64,000 nucleotides of DNA from positions 12,322,948 through 12,386,947 of the forward strand of contig NC_133948.1 in assembly GCF_031877795.1 (NCBI RefSeq). The letters run 5' to 3'. The notes under the pieces are model-generated. The model was not told the origin of the DNA. It did no database searches and saw only the letters and a list, made by a program, of their open reading frames with translations. This stretch comes from Strix aluco (taxonomy: Eukaryota; Chordata; Aves; Strigiformes; Strigidae). Made by a program: the position numbers and the translations under genes. Below are positions 9,578 through 20,100 of this stretch, piece by piece (the first letter of the stretch is position 1; every line of letters begins with the position of its first letter).

Positions 9578-12500
9578 CTGTTGGACAAGACAAAAGGATG
9601 CAAGGAGGCAGGATGTAACCTGGGAAATCACCTGAATCACTCCCTTCCCCTCTCCCCGATCCAGCATGAACACGGGCAACAGGACACCTGACACCACACC
9701 AACACAACAGCCAGAGCACCCCACGAAATAGGAGCATCCTCCCTCAGAGAGGCTTACACCACTATTCTTTTCTCTGTGATGCAAGAGCATCTAAAGACCC
9801 AGTCTACAAAAAAAACCCCAACACCTACCCCATCTACGTGTCACACAGGAGAAGTTACAGCACAAAAGCACACTTACAGCATACACAGTCAGATACCACA
9901 GCTGCTCAGTGAGATCTAGTCAAGAACAAGCACCTGCTGCCTGTGGGACCAGCAGATAAGAGGTGCACACAGGAACAACCCTTTCCACAAATGGTCTTAC
10001 CTCAAATCACTGCACCCCCCAACCCCAGACCTATCAGAGCAGCGTGGCCCAACCCCACTCAGATCCAATCCTCTGAGCCTGGAGCCTGAACTGTCCCCCA
10101 CACAGCAAGGTGCCACCTGGCCACAAGGTTACGCACCAAGTCTTCAGCAGCACTTGGCAATCCCTGATCAATAGTAAAGCAAATTGATGCTTTGGTCAGA
10201 GAGGGGTCCTAAACCTCCCCTGTTCAGGAGCGAGAGGGGCTCCAACTGCAGCACAGACTTACAAAGAGAGTGATGAAAGAGCAAGGACTTGACTAGTACT
10301 GCCCACTGCTATCCACAGGAACTGATATCTGGGAAAAAACACTGCCTTGTCCTCAAGATGAGAAGGCAAAACTAAGCTCCAGGTAAGAAACACTTAACTA
10401 CTAGCTAAAAGATCTCTGTAAACTCCTTGTCTGCAGGGCTGCTGCTAACGTCCAAGGCCAGAGGGAATTTATCTGCAGCTATAAGCTAAGACTGACCAGA
10501 CATGTTCCCTTCTCCTCTACCCCATATGCAGGAAGTCCCAAATCAAACAGATTTTTCTTATTCCAAAAATGACACAGCTTTGTGCACTTGGAGGAGCAGG
10601 AGGACACTACACACCTATTTCACCCTGCAACTGCACTCTGTGGGAACTTGCTGAGAGAGAAACAGCTTTGCCAGAGGCGGGTCAGCAAGAGCTATGATCT
10701 CATGGTCTGAGAAGCAACAGGCTGCTGTCCAAGCAGGAAGAGCCTTCTGGCTCAACAACTGTGCTTACCTTCCACTGTTCCTTGCAGGATGTATAGGGCA
10801 CAGATTTTTGGATTGTCATAGTAGCCCTACAGAAAGAAAAGAAAAAAGTCAGTGCTGCAGCTTTGAGGCAAGAAATACTCTCCCCACCTACCACCACCTC
10901 TCCTCTTCCAGCACACAGCTGCACCACATGGCTGGGGAAGAAGGGGAAAAGGAAGATCAGGGCTCTGCCCAGAAAAGCTTATTACCTTTACAAACTCAAT
11001 GTGGAGCTTCCCTGTGAACGTGGAAACCTCTCCCTGGACACTCAGTTTCCCCTTTTTGATACTCATGGGAATGATCTCATCGTGAGCTGTGCTGTGTCCC
11101 ACTCTGTCAAAAATGTCCAAGTCCTTCACCACCACGTGGCCATTCAAGCGAACATCAAATACCTTCAGAGTGGAAGAGATGACAGAGTGTCAGAACAAAT
11201 TCAGGCATGTGATGGTTGAAGGGTGAACAGAACGGGAAAGGTCTCTGCTCGTTACGCACCCAGGACCAGAAAGCACTGCAGCATGCACTGTCCCACCACG
11301 CATGCTCCACTCCCTTGGGAAGGATTCAGAGCCCAAAAGCAGCCAGGTAAAGACACTGAAGCATTAACATTGCTTTCAAATACCCTGAAATCTGCCGCCT
11401 TCTTTTAAAATAACCCCTGCATTTGCTGTTCAGAACTGAGGACAGCACAATTTTATTTTGGTTTATTCATACTTTTCTTTCACAACCTTCCTTCCACCTA
11501 CTGGCTGAGGACCTGCTCTCAGCACCCCAGGGTGGCTGCGACACACCACACCCTAGGGAGTTAAACCATTTCTAACTAACAGCCTGCAGCAGAGCAAAGA
11601 GGAACCAAGCTGGTGAAGGATACAGGGTTTGAAGAAGATAAAATGTTAAACTGCTAACCACATCTGTGAATTCAAAGTGAAAGTCCTCCTCGGGGCTGTA
11701 ATGACTCAAACTTCACTCAGCATCTGGGGAATCCCAGCAGCACCACATGAAGGAAGAGGAACCAAAGATGCCTCAGTCCTTCAGTTTAATCTGAGGCTGC
11801 TTTTTGCATCCATTCTGTAAGCCAGCCCCACCAGTTCTGTTCCCTGAAATACTTCTCTGGCAGGAAGGCAGCACAGTGCTTAAGGAGCAGGGCTCTAAAG
11901 AAGCTGATGGAGTCAGGGGAAAGCCAGACTAAAACACACACCACTTCTCTCCCAATTTATCACAGGGCTTTGAGTTCTTTGTGCTTCTGCTTCCATGTCT
12001 GTACATAAGGAATTTCAAAAGTGGACAAGGACTGTTCTTCTCTAAAGAGCAATAAAGAGGGTTGAATTTAACACTGTGCTTTTGGGATCAGTTTGAACCA
12101 GTATCAAGTCTTATTCATTTGTAAAAATTGTTTTAAGTAGGTTATTTAACCCAGATCACTTCCCTGATTCAATCTGTGCAATACTTCCTCCAGCACAAGC
12201 ATGATGTCAGGTCAGGAACAAGTCTTCAGGGAAAATTGGCAAAAACACTTCTTCTCAAAGTCAGAACAGCCTAAACAGATCATAAAACTCCAGTGCTAGT
12301 TATGTTTAGTCGCGCGTTTGTTTGAATACTCTGTAATGCAGTTTTCCAGGCCAACTGTGTATCTGAAATGTGGATGAGAGCTCAAAGTTTCAGAGCCCAT
12401 GAGAGCTCTAGGAACTAAATTAACCATTAGTGCCTTATTTTACTCCTTTCTCCATCATGCAAAGCAGCAGAAGCAACTTGGACATGCACAGTCTTAGCCA

Positions 12501-15500
12501 GGAACTCAAATCAAAATGACATGCAAGGAGCTGTTGCTTACCTTCTGTTGAGACTGGGCAAAATAGACCTCTGCAAACTTCAACACCAGCACGTAGTCAC
12601 CCTCCTCTTTGATGGGAACTTCATAGCCAAAGGTTTCCTCATTGTAACGCTCAGTCTGGTACAGAATCTGATCTTCCGCATTGGACCGCAAGATGGGCAG
12701 CTTCATACCGTAGTCAGAAGCTGGGTTTCAAGCCCAAAACAGTGAGAGGAAGGGTTAGTTTCTGAGGCACGTGGAAGAGACACTTTATATACTCTTGAAG
12801 TGCTTACCCCCCTAAGTGGGGTTAGCACTTGTCAGACCTGTCCCTCCTCCTTGCTCTGACCAGGAGGCGGCACTACTGGAGCAGAAGCAGAGGCAGCCAA
12901 AGCCCTAGAACCCAGGTTTTGTAGAAAAACAGGTCTGGACCTGCTGCAGTCTAAGACACAGTAAACTCACTCACACCATTTCAGAAAGAAGAGTCTGTTT
13001 CACAAACAGGGCACAGGGCCAAAGAACTTGGCCATTGACTCCTGCTTCAAAGAGGAAAAACACCTAGAACATTTTTACAACACTTTCAAATTACAAACTC
13101 TGAGGACAAAAACAAAACAGCGTAGGACTGACTCAACTCATTCATTCAACAGATTTGAAGTTAGCAGTCGATGGCATCAGGTTTGAGACACTATCACTCC
13201 TCAGGTGAAAATCTGGGGAATGGCAGAAGGGTAAAAAGCATCAGACATCTTAGAAAAACCCTTCTTCTCACCACAGCCACACAATACCTGCCAGCTTGAA
13301 GACAGGAAGAAAGCAAGAAAGATAATAGAAGGGTTTCAAGAGCACCAGCAGCTCCATCAGCTGCTGTTCTCACAGCCACCCAGCTGAACTGGGCACTGTC
13401 TGCAGGCATCCCAACAGTCCCCTGAGAAGGGCCCAAACAACATTCCCAAATGGGACAGTAACTGAGAAAAATAACAGAAATCATAAAATTTGCCTCTTCT
13501 CAGTCATTATTTCACCGCCTCTAGAGCAGCCCTCAAAAGACCTTAACCCAACTTGCATTTTATTGTGTCAGGGTTACTGTACAAATGCAAACTGATGCGT
13601 GTCTTGAGAGTTCAGCATCAAGCAACCCCCCAGTGAAGCGGGGGCAGGAGGGAAGACTGTGGACACCACCTGCCCACTGGCATTTCAGGCAGAAGTTGAT
13701 CCAGACAAAGTTCTCTGCTGACACTTGCCATTTCCACCCCCATTTCCATGGGAACAGACACTGCATTGGCCAAGACAAAGCAAGAACTACTAACCCTGCA
13801 CACGTTGCCAAAGATGGAGCCAATGCAAACGAGCGAGAGGAAATTAATGCCAGTTCTTAGTCTCCCGTTTCACACAGAGCTATGCTCAGGCAATCTTGTG
13901 CTTCTCTTTACCACTCAAACCTGAGCGCAAAGGCTGAAGGCTCTAATCACCAGAAATACAGAGGGTGAAAAGTTTAACCTGTCCTCCTACACAGAGATTT
14001 CTGGCCAGCTACAGGTTACAGTGATATCAAACCAAGGACTCCATAGAAATCAGCTCCTATTAGAGGAAAGCCTCCATAGGAAGAAAGTCCTTTAATATCC
14101 AAGAAGGTAACTGGAGAGGAAGACCTGTCACCTGCATATCAGAGGTCTGTTGACACAGCTGTGGAAGCGAGCTTGATTTGACAGCCCGCTGGGTGTGCTG
14201 AGAGGTAGCTCAGCTATGAGCAGTAGGCATTAAGCTGCGACTCAACTATGCTTGGCACCTGGCTATTCTGTAATTGCCATCAGCACATTTTGTCCCTTAG
14301 GGCACAGAATCCGAACTGAGGCTTGGAAAAAAAAAAAAAAAAAAAAGGTTTTAATTTGCCCAGAGGTAGTACAGCCCAGAAACGCTATCCCTAGGTTGTT
14401 TCCTCCCAGTCAGCCACATACTTCTGCTGTAGCCATTACAGGCCTATCAACACAGAGAGGAGTCCAGAGTAAACCGAACAATGGTGCAATAAAAAGCCAT
14501 TGAGGGAAAAGCAGCTGAAAGCTCAAAGTCTCCTCTGCTGTGCCTGGCACCGCTGGCTGAAGCAGGATTACTGGAACTGCCTGCTGTTCAGAGGAGACAC
14601 CACAGGCTTTCCCCAAAGGAAGAATATGCCATAGTGTGCTTGAAAAAGACCCTTTTTTCTCTTGAACTCAAAAATAAATTGTTCAAGTCCACAAGGACAT
14701 TCTCCTTCAAGTCACATGTGAGAGGTCTGTGAAGGGAAGCTGACCTACAGCAATCAGAGCACTTTGTGTGACTGGGGTACCAGCTTCCACAGGGGTGAAA
14801 AACTCCTAACAAACCCTATTAACATTTAAATGTGACCTCCCCTGTACCCATTGTGCACAAACAGCTCTCCATTTGGGATGGCACTCACACAGGGTAAGCA
14901 ATTGCAGGCCTAGCTGTATAACACAGGATAATCCTCACCATTCTACATGGAAACAGGGAAGGTTAGACTTAAAAGTCAACCAATAGCTCATCTTCTCTGC
15001 ACTCCACCACTCACCTGTAACCGACAGCAGGAGCAGCTCAGCACAGTTCACTTTTCAATAAATTTGTGAATCAACTAAGTTTTGGTGCACCAGTTATCAG
15101 AAACACACAGAAGTCACACAATCCAAGTGGTTTCAGGGGAAGCAGGAAAAGGTAACCCACGCGCAATATTAGTTCTCCATCCTATCCTTAGTGGTAGATA
15201 GAAGCTTTTACAGGTTCAGTAGCTAGAGCAGCTGCTCATATCCCATCTGCCTCTACTTCTGCTTCTGACCCTGCCCTGCTCTTGAACACCCTGCCAGGAC
15301 TGAAGCAGTGGAGCACAGCAGCCAGCTGCACCTTCCTCCTGCCCGGCCCCAGCGAGCAGCCTGCACTCTCCTCCCTACCGGGACCAGGCTGCTGGTGGAG
15401 GCATCACCCCGCACCGCCACCGATTCAGCTGCGCAGAGCAGGCAAAGCATGTTCTCACTTTGCAGAGAGCGCTGCAGGCTGGGCTTCAAACTGGCAGATC

Positions 15501-16379
15501 GTGCTGTGGAAACTGGGGTCTTTCAGTGGAAAATGGAAAAAAAGGAGCCAGGCGGCTGCATGCGGCCGGTTTGGCAGCCTGACCGCTCCCGTCGCCTTTC
15601 CAGCCGAAATTGCACTCCAGCCCGCGAGGAGCGACCTCCCCTCCGGCATTACACAACCCCGCAGCCCGAGGCCGGGAAAACCAGTCCGAAGCCCGCAGGG
15701 CTCATCCCGCCGCCACCGGGGCCCAGGGTCCGCTCCGCCGCGGGGACATGGGGGGAGGGGGGTGATGGTGGTGTGTGCAGCCCCCAGCCGGGCCCGGCGG
15801 TGGGACGGGGGTGGCCGCGGTCCCGACGGGTGACAAGTGCCGTGCGGGGGCTGGGCCGGCGCTCCCCGCGGGCCCTCGCCGGCCGCCGGCCGCCCCCTCC
15901 GCACCGCCGGGCCCGGGCGGCTGACGAAGAGGAGCCCCGGCCCGCGGGCCTGCCCAGGCCACCGCAGCCCTGCGGGGAGACCCACCGACCCTCCACGGCG
16001 GGGCCGGGGGAAGCGGGACGGCGCCGGGGCGACGCGAGTCCCGGACACCCGCCGACAGAGGCGGGCCTCGCCGCCCCGGGCGGAGCGGACCTGCGGGGAC
16101 CCTGGGGGCAGCCTCACCGCCTCCCCCCCTCACACCCCCGGTGGGCCGCCCGCGCCGCACCGGCGTCCCCCCGCCCTCACCTCGGCCCACGCGGCCCTCG
16201 AGCGGGTCCTTGCGGAAGTGGATGCCGTTCACGTCCACATGGGCATCGCCGCCCGCGTTAACGGCCCAGACGACGCTGTCGGCGAGGCCGCCCGCCGCGC
16301 CCCGCAGCAGCAGCGGCGGCAGCAGCAGCAGCAGCAAGGGCGGCAGCAGCGGCGCCCCGCGCGCTCCGGCGCCCACCAT
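9348..16379 (-). CDS. MLEC: Malectin, ER membrane lectin for diglucosylated N-glycans (complete, five exons)
   Basis: Exons 16181-16379, 12542-12720, 10986-11162, 10769-10826 and 9348-9577 join in phase to 843 bases, 280 aa (human 292). Malectin is a type I ER membrane protein that binds Glc2-Man9-GlcNAc2 early in glycoprotein quality control, in complex with ribophorin I. The sequence shows a leucine-rich signal peptide (about residues 11-30), the malectin domain (about 34-200), an acidic stretch [11 protein letters not shown] (about 219-229), and a C-terminal membrane helix (about 256-277) ending CLCRL. The glucose-binding residues known from Xenopus malectin (Y67, Y89, Y116, F117, D186) are all present at Y70, Y92, Y119, F120 and D189. 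The start ATG at 16379 has context GAGATGG and opens the signal peptide; longer upstream ORF sequence belongs to the 5' UTR. CTG repeats encode the leucine run. Confidence 0.97.
9578..10768 (-). other. MLEC: MLEC intron 4
   Basis: 1.19 kb intron with GT/AG ends. No gene, RNA or repeat recognised in it. Confidence 0.85.
10769..10826 (-). CDS. MLEC: MLEC coding exon 4
   Basis: 58 bases between a ttctgtag acceptor and a GTAAGC donor. It encodes [19 protein letters not shown] (residues 186-204), including glycan-binding D189. Intron 3 before it is only 159 bases. Confidence 0.96.
10986..11162 (-). CDS. MLEC: MLEC coding exon 3
   Basis: 177 bases, residues 127-185, phase 0 at both ends. It encodes [20 protein letters not shown] through [19 protein letters not shown], closely matching mammalian malectin. 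The acceptor is ctctgaag (weak pyrimidine tract) and the donor is GTAATA. Confidence 0.97.
11163..12541 (-). other. MLEC: MLEC intron 2
   Basis: 1.38 kb intron with GT/AG ends. Nothing further recognised. Confidence 0.85.
12542..12720 (-). CDS. MLEC: MLEC coding exon 2
   Basis: 179 bases between a cccag acceptor and a GTAAGC donor, residues 67-126. It carries ligand residues Y70, Y92, Y119 and F120 (motifs [37 protein letters not shown]) and ends in phase 0. Confidence 0.97.
12721..16180 (-). other. MLEC: MLEC intron 1
   Basis: 3.46 kb intron; its 5' end lies in the MLEC CpG island. It holds a 20-base A run (14327-14346) that could be a retroposon tail or simple repeat. No coding exon seen. 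Confidence 0.85.
14327..14346 (+). repeat. Poly(A) run of 20
   Basis: Twenty consecutive A in MLEC intron 1. The sequence to its left shows no recognisable retroposon and no obvious target-site duplication, so it may be only a mononucleotide repeat. Confidence 0.7.
16181..16379 (-). CDS. MLEC: MLEC coding exon 1
   Basis: 199 bases, residues 1-66 plus one base. It encodes the signal peptide and the start of the lectin domain ([20 protein letters not shown], then [13 protein letters not shown]) and ends at a GTGAGG donor. The G left over joins CT of exon 2 to give Ala67. Confidence 0.96.
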
Positions 16380-16556
16380 CTCGGGCTCCCGGCGCCGCGC
16401 CCGCCCCTTCCTGCCGCCGCCAGGGGGCAGCCTACCCCGCTGCCGGGGTGGAGCGGACGCCGGCCAATCCGCGAGCCGCAACGCGAATATTAATTCCCTG
16501 CCCGCCTGCCATTAGACCGTCGCAGGTCTTTATCTGCATATTCATAAGGTGCCGGG

Positions 16557-16567
16557 CCAATGGGCGG
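16557..16567 (+). promoter_or_regulatory. MLEC: CCAAT box plus GC box of the MLEC promoter
   Basis: CCAATGGGCGG, an NF-Y CCAAT box fused to an Sp1-type GGGCGG, 178 bases upstream of the MLEC ATG. A second NF-Y motif, CCAATCAG, lies at 16856-16863. Motif evidence only. Confidence 0.5.
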
Positions 16568-16890
16568 CGGGAGCGGGTGAGCAGGCTTGGTTGAGAGGCG
16601 AGGGGACGGCGGCGCGCTGCGGCGGGAGGCGTGTCCGGCGGGAGCGGAGCGGGGAGTCAGTCGCTGCGAGCCGGGAGTGCCCAGAGCCGGTACCGCCCGC
16701 TCGGGGAGGGGAGTGACGGTAGAACCGGCTCCCCCGGGAAGGAGCGGCGGGGAGGGACGAGGCCTCCCGGCGGCGCCTCCGGAGCGGGGACGCAGCCCAG
16801 CGAGCTCCTCTCAGCGCCGGCCGCCTGAGGGACGAGCCCCGCCCCCTCCGCCCCTCCAATCAGGGAGCTCCAGCGCGGCCGGAACGCAAA

Positions 16891-16901
16891 GCATTGTGGG
16901 A
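16891..16901 (+). promoter_or_regulatory. ZNF143/THAP11-like element
   Basis: GCATTGTGGGA resembles the GCATTCTGGGA half of the ZNF143/THAP11 promoter element, with one mismatch. It lies in the CpG island 0.5 kb upstream of MLEC. Weak call. Confidence 0.25.
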
Positions 16902-16929
16902 CGGCGGCGGGAAGCGGGGAGGCCGGTGG

Positions 16930-16943
16930 GTTGCCGGGGCAAC
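16930..16943. promoter_or_regulatory. RFX-type palindrome in the MLEC upstream island
   Basis: GTTGCCGGGGCAAC consists of perfect inverted GTTGCC and GGCAAC half-sites around two bases, the same half-sites and spacing as the RFX consensus GTTGCCATGGCAAC. It lies about 550 bases upstream of the MLEC ATG. Binding is inferred. Confidence 0.55.
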
Positions 16944-17180
16944 GGACGGCGCTGCGACAGGACGGGCCGGAGCGGCCCCGGAACCGGCCCGGCTCTCGCG
17001 GGAGGGGGGCGCTGCGGAACGGCCCGGGCACGTGCGGGGAAGCGGCCGGGAGCGGAGCTGCCGTCGGGGGCGGCTCCTCGTTACCTCCCGGTCGTTCGGT
17101 GTCCGCTGCACTCGGAACAGCCGCTCCCGACAGCCCTTCTCTGCCTCAGCAACACGCGCTGGGTCCCCCGTTCGCCCCTG

Positions 17181-20100
17181 CCATAGACTGTGGGAAAAGG
17201 CAGGTACCGGCCCGCCCGAGGAGTGAGACAGCTGGGTGGCATGCAACCACTTGGGACCACAACAGTCTGCTTGAAAAGTAAAACAGCCAATAAAAGAGGA
17301 AGGTGGGGGATCTAACCGTTACGTTGCCAGTGATTTTTCTGCCTGTGTTGCATTTTACCCCAGAAAGTATGATCCTGGAGTTTTTTTCTGGAGGACCTTG
17401 GTGAGGACTTGGGAGGGCTGGAGTGAGACATCACAGATGGAGATGGGATGAAACTCACTCACTACACGGTGGGGGAGCAAATAACATAATGTTTGCCTCT
17501 GGGTTTGCCTTTCTGTATGATGTTGGCGTTCCTCAAAGCTTCAGACACCAGCTGGGCCTCATGTCTGCGCTCCAGTTGCCAACCACATTAGCGGCGGCTG
17601 CTCCTCAGTCCCAATGACATTTTATTAATTTGAGCCTTCCACAAAGCATTTGCTTTTAGAAATAAAGACTTGGTGCTGCAGACTGAGAATTAAATGGGTT
17701 TGTGGCTTTTGTAATGCACTTATGAGGCCTCTTAACAGGACACAGCCTTGGAGAAGTGAACTCAGTTGAGGAGGGGGTCAACCACCCACCCTCTGCTCCC
17801 TAACCTGCTCTGCCCAGGTTGGAGTGGGCCCCAGAGCGTGTTCCTGCTGCTGTCACAGCGGCTCTCGGGCTCGTGGTATAATTGGGCTGGGGCAGACATG
17901 GTGCTGCTGAGCTCCCACGCCAGCACTGCTGCCAGGAAGGGCTTCCTGAAATGACAAAGTGGCTTAGGAAGCCGCAGCCAGAAAAGTAGTGTAAAACACA
18001 CACATTTAGCACCTCTCCAGATTAAGCCACCTCATGCTGGTTGCTGGCAAATTGTCTCAGCATTACAGACCCCAGCCCTGGCATCATCTGATCAAATCCA
18101 GACTAATCTCCTGTATCCCTGCTGTGTTTGTGACCTGTTGGGTGTCCCTCAAGCTCGGTTAGCAAAGGAGTGCAAGCAGCCGTGGCCAGAACAATGCTGT
18201 CCAGTTGGTGAGGCCAAGGGAGGCCTCGTTAAAGCTCATTTGCACTGATTACAGACGATCCTTCCTAATCTCTCAAGATTTCTCATCTTAAACTGTGATG
18301 TACTTGGATCAGAAGCACAGCTTCAAAGCACCTAAACATTTTCTGTGTCACCACGTTACTGCCATGAGCTGCAAAAGTGAAGTGGGAAAAGGGACCCTGT
18401 GAACCATCAGCAGGCTGAGGAGACGGCCGGGGCTGAGGTTACAAACAGCAATGTCTGTGGGTGTGAAGCCTCATATTTCCAGTCCTGAGACCCACCAGAG
18501 CAGCAAAGGTCCCACCAAGGGCCACACACAGCCCCTTGTGTGGCCCAGGTGGGCTGAAGCAGCTGGCCCCATTGGCCCCCGGGTCAGCAGGGCTTTCACA
18601 GGTCTCACACACACACAAAATGGCAGTGGCGGCCCAAGCGTTGGTTGGGCAGAGCCTGGCTGAAATCCTGTTGTGCCTCTTGGTGAGCTGGGGAGCGTGA
18701 GGCTCACCATGGGACCTTCGCTGCCTCGGTGGGCACAGGGGCCGTGCAGCCAGTGACTGGGGCTTCATCACAAACCCAGCATCAAACTGCTCAGCCCAGA
18801 TCAAATATGCCCATGAGCAGGAATGCAGACATGAAGGGATTTACCAGCTAACATTTAGGTATGACCAAGACAGGTCCCTCAACTGAAGGGACCTCTTTGG
18901 TCCCAGACGTGTCCAAGGGCAGCTGGGAGCTAACCCAGCTCATCCCCCACCCTGGGAGTGTCACCAGGGGCTTCCATGGCTGTGCCAGGCCTGGGGTCCC
19001 TGCCAAGGGCTCCTGGGGCTCCTGCACATCTCGCAGTGAAATATCAGCAACTCTTCCTTGAAAAGAGAAGAGTTTCCTTGAAAAGGAAGAGTTTCTTCCT
19101 CAACAGAGGGGAAAACCCCTCTTTCTCCCCTCTGCCTGAGGACTCAGCCTTTTTAGAGGGCAAGGCACTTAGCATTGCAACACCTCCTCTGCCTCCCCAG
19201 TCAGAGCATTTCCTAATAACTAGCCTGGATGATTATTTCCCAAGAATCAGCAGCCCATCATGAAACAAGAGGGATTAACTGAGCAGCAGCAAAGTGAGGG
19301 GGGATAGTGGCTGGGTGCAGGAGGAGCACTCACCCTGGCTCACAGTCTGGCCACAGCCGCTGGCAGAGGATGGCGGATGTGCCGCGATGGCCTGTGTCCG
19401 CCATGTCCTACATTGCTGCCCCTGAATCATTCCTTGCGGTCACCAGCAACTTGATCCAGCTTGTGCCCCAGATGTCAAAGGCTCTGTATCCTGTTACTAA
19501 TCCACTGAGCCATCAGTCCCTTGATGCAGGCTGGATTTACACCAGTAACCTACAAGTGAAAGGCTCAGGGTTGTCTTCTCAATCCCTTGATCTCTGTCTG
19601 TCCCCTGGCAGCTGTGCCAAAATGACTCTCGGTCTTGAATCAGTCCTGCCTGGTCTACCTACAGCCCTGATCATTCACAGGCGGTGTGGGGCACGTGTTT
19701 TGGGTATTAGCCATTTCCTGCAGGAAAAAGGGATTGAATTTCAGATGTCCAAAAAGAGCAATGGAGATGTGTGGGCTAGAAGCAGACCTCACGGCTAACG
19801 AGACATCTAAGAAGTCAACGTGAGCCAGCCCCACTGCCTGGGCCAGCTCCCAAACCACACGGTGCTATGGGGTTCAGGTGCCTGGAGGGGACTGGTCTGC
19901 CCTGCCATGTGGAGCTATTTGGAAGCCTCCCTGGTACCAGACTGGAGATGAGAGCAAAAGGCTTATGTCTGGAATGAGATTATCTAGATTGGAGCTTTAA
20001 TCTCTGACCCTGTCTGCACAAGAAAATAGTAAAACTCCGTGGGATTATTTGGGGTTTGTTGTGCAAGTAAAACCAGGCTTGCAGCAAGAGCTTCTGCTGG

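Larger units (their letters stand above)
15640..17180. promoter_or_regulatory. MLEC: CpG island of the MLEC promoter
   Basis: CpG-dense, very GC-rich sequence spanning MLEC exon 1 (16181-16379) and extending about 800 bases upstream and 540 bases into intron 1. It contains two CCAAT motifs, GC boxes and an RFX-type palindrome. Long open frames on both strands here (up to 317 codons) are compositional. The long upstream half could also drive divergent plus-strand transcription, but no exon supports this. Confidence 0.85.

Noticed and set aside
9257-9790. 177-codon minus ORF over MLEC exon 5
   Set aside because: Out of frame with malectin; the true exon 5 frame is 9348-9577.
15308-16261. 317-codon plus-strand ORF across the MLEC promoter
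   Set aside because: It is antisense to MLEC exon 1 in a CpG island; Arg/Pro/Ala-rich low-complexity translation, no domain, explained by GC content.
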